A DNA stretch of 64,000 nucleotides, taken from Linyphia triangularis. Its lineage: Eukaryota; Arthropoda; Arachnida; Araneae; Linyphiidae. Below are positions 61,971-64,000 of the stretch, in pieces. The stretch is taken from positions 35,631,424 through 35,695,423 of the forward strand of contig OZ021733.1 in NCBI GenBank assembly GCA_963978545.1, read 5' to 3'. The notes beneath the pieces were generated by a model, which did no database searches, was not told the origin of the DNA, and was given only the letters and a program-made list of their open reading frames with translations. Position 1 is the stretch's first letter. Each line of letters starts with the position of its first letter. The position numbers and the translations under genes were made by a program.

Positions 61971-64000
61971 CTCTTCAGTGTATTTCAATTGGTAGTGATT
62001 TCGTGCTCAGAGACTTCATGTGTGAAGCATTTGCTGTTCAAGGCGGCGGAATAGTGTTTTGCTATCATTTCAACTAATCTCAGAGATGATTTACTTTAAT
62101 TTAAATTCTTAAGCTGTTACTTTTACAGACAGGTAAACTTTGATTGATTTAAATTCACCCTATATATAACACTTAGCGAGTACTTACACTTGAAAACTGT
62201 CCACTTTAATTTTATGATTACCAGATGGAATACACCAATGTGTTCAGATTATGAATCTATTTCTTTTAGTCTCCATCAAAGTTTATATTCAATTTAAGAT
62301 CCCTTTACATAGTTGAGACTTTTTTTTATTATGACCAATTAACGAGTACTTACTCAAGGGTCTCATATTCTGACTTAGTTCAAAATTATAAAGCATATTT
62401 GCAGATGTTGTTATTGCAATATTAATGCGTAGTAGTGCGCATTCGTGAAGCTCTTGTTCCAGAAAGAAAAAAAAAAGAACCATCCAATCTGATTACATAG
62501 CAGATTATTTATCAAATTCAAAATAAAACATTGTGATTTCCGCCCGATTTTGTCAAAATTATCTGGAAACTTGAGTGGCATACACACTTGTATCATAACT
62601 TGGATGCGACTGAGTTTGACTGTTGATTAAGTGTTTAAGTGTGAGTGAATATGCTAAAACCCCGATTAATGCAGACAGTTTTCTACTGCGGTAACAACTG
62701 AAGTTTAATACGTAATGAAGTATTTTCCTGCCGACTTTGCCATCGTAACCTACAAGATGCGTTTGTCAATATTAGCATACACTACAAACACATTTTCACT
62801 CATATCTACACCATTTGTCAACAGAAAATTACAGGGACTAGGATAACTGAGGCATAGTTGATAGAATGAATAGGTAAAAAAAAAATATGTGTTGTTACGA
62901 AAATAACCTTGAAGAAACCTCTAAAGAGTTTTTTTCTCATGAAAATCCGAATTATGTAACCTCGTAAACATTACATTAGGAAAAACTTATATTCTGAAAC
63001 TTTTAGCATAAAAAATGAAACCAGCACATAATGTGGTAGAATCAAGAAAAAGCTGGCCAAAGAGGTAAAAATATTTTGCTATGTTTTGGATTTTCAATAA
63101 CTTAGACTTGTTTATAAGTATCTGTAGCATCTTTTCTCACATCTTCCCGTAAATAATTTTCTTTTGTGATGGAGCTGTGCGGCCATAGAGTTGACTTCCA
63201 CTAGCGAAATATTAGTAAAACAAGAAATACCTATATTGCTAATGGTTGATCAAGTGTGTTTTAAAAATGGATTAATTTTTCATGGGAAATTTTTTATGAG
63301 AAATCAATAGCAAGTGATAAAATAAATGTAACATTATTTTACCATAATTTTAGGAGAATTCAATAACTTAAAAAAAATTAAAAGGCACATTCAGTGTTTC
63401 AAGCGATTTATGGTAATGTTTTACATTTATTAGTGAAAAAGTTTATGAATGTCACGTTTAGTCATTCCATTTTTTTTATATGGCTAGAAAGAAGAAATGA
63501 TTGTATTTTAGTGACAGCTTTTTGCCAAAATTTGACTATTTGGAAATTAATTTGCAATATGTAAGATCAGAAAACTATGTTTACTAATTCATTAGCTACA
63601 AGGGTGACAAACTATTGTTAAACGAGTTTTTTTAAATTTTTATTCTATTTATTGATATTATAACTACAACTAAGAAGTTGATATAGACATTAGAAACTGT
63701 ATTTGGATCTTTACATAAACTAACTTTCCAAATATTTATAAACTTATGTTGTGAGGTAAAAAAATGTAATAGAATATCTAAAAAAAGAACCAAAATAAGA
63801 AAAAGGAAAATCTTCGAGAGTTAATAAGTAATGAAAAATGGAAAATTTGCTACTGTAAAGTGAAATTAATGTCGAAAAGTTGGAGTAACATTATGATGCA
63901 GGCATACGAATGTACAGATGTGATATTATCAGCGTTGATGAGCAAAATTATAATTGAAGGAGATGAAATTGAAGCAACACAATTCTTATTGATATATAGG
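61971..64000. other. AT-rich stretch, nothing recognised
   Basis: No SINE, MITE, RNA gene or convincing frame. A possible very degraded CAGT..AAACCCCG-type end lies near 62655 (CTAAAACCCCGATTAATGC), without a partner. Confidence 0.5.

Overview
This is an AT-rich (roughly 70% A+T by eye) eukaryotic window. It has no long ORF, rRNA, functional tRNA gene, operon or CRISPR array. It holds tRNA-headed SINEs, many short terminal-inverted-repeat transposons, decayed Tc1/mariner transposases, long AT microsatellites, and a few GC-elevated islands that look like non-coding regulatory DNA or isolated exons. The transposase families (a DUF4817-type mariner-like transposase and a DD36E Tc1-like one) and the SINE style suggest an arthropod, plausibly a spider or other arachnid. 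That assignment is inference. The window most likely lies in an intergenic region or very large introns.

Layout. 1-7.5 kb: GC-elevated islands (1-300, 2560-2960) and two TTAA-flanked miniature elements, the clearest a 204-bp piggyBac-like MITE with perfect TSDs. 7.5-14 kb: a ~470-bp repeat in two inverted copies about 4.3 kb apart, each ending in a pure AT microsatellite. Between and beside them are a 243-bp foldback MITE, the first copy of a ~335-bp MITE family (here 'family A'), and a 770-bp hAT-type element with a perfect 8-bp TSD. 14-26 kb: mostly featureless AT-rich DNA with minisatellites and two islands (19.2-19.6, 21.15-21.37 kb). 26-33 kb: a SINE, a 643-bp near-complete palindromic element with TA target sites, a tiny pogo/Tigger-like MITE, another family A MITE and a 47-bp tandem repeat. 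33-38 kb: GC-elevated islands, an 18-bp-arm palindrome, and the best candidate for a coding exon (37152-37314).

39-51 kb is a retroposon cluster. It has five full SINE-1 copies plus a 'head-only' copy, one SINE-2 copy, several with clear target-site duplications, two diverged tandem duplications (about 393 and 420 bp), a three-copy dispersed repeat, and a complete but dead 1470-bp mariner-like transposon with TA target sites. 52-60 kb: a further inverted-repeat MITE, a diverged triplication, a 1956-bp element with ~600-bp inverted arms carrying a nested family A MITE, and a GC-elevated island at 59.7-60.1 kb rich in homeodomain/E-box-like motifs. 61.1-62.0 kb: a decayed Tc1-like transposase in which the first two catalytic Asp codons both read Asn.

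No set of genes forming a pathway is visible. The main biological content is a layered record of DNA-transposon and SINE activity. The least-described items are the family A and family B MITEs, the foldback elements, and the two SINE families that share an ACCA-type tail.
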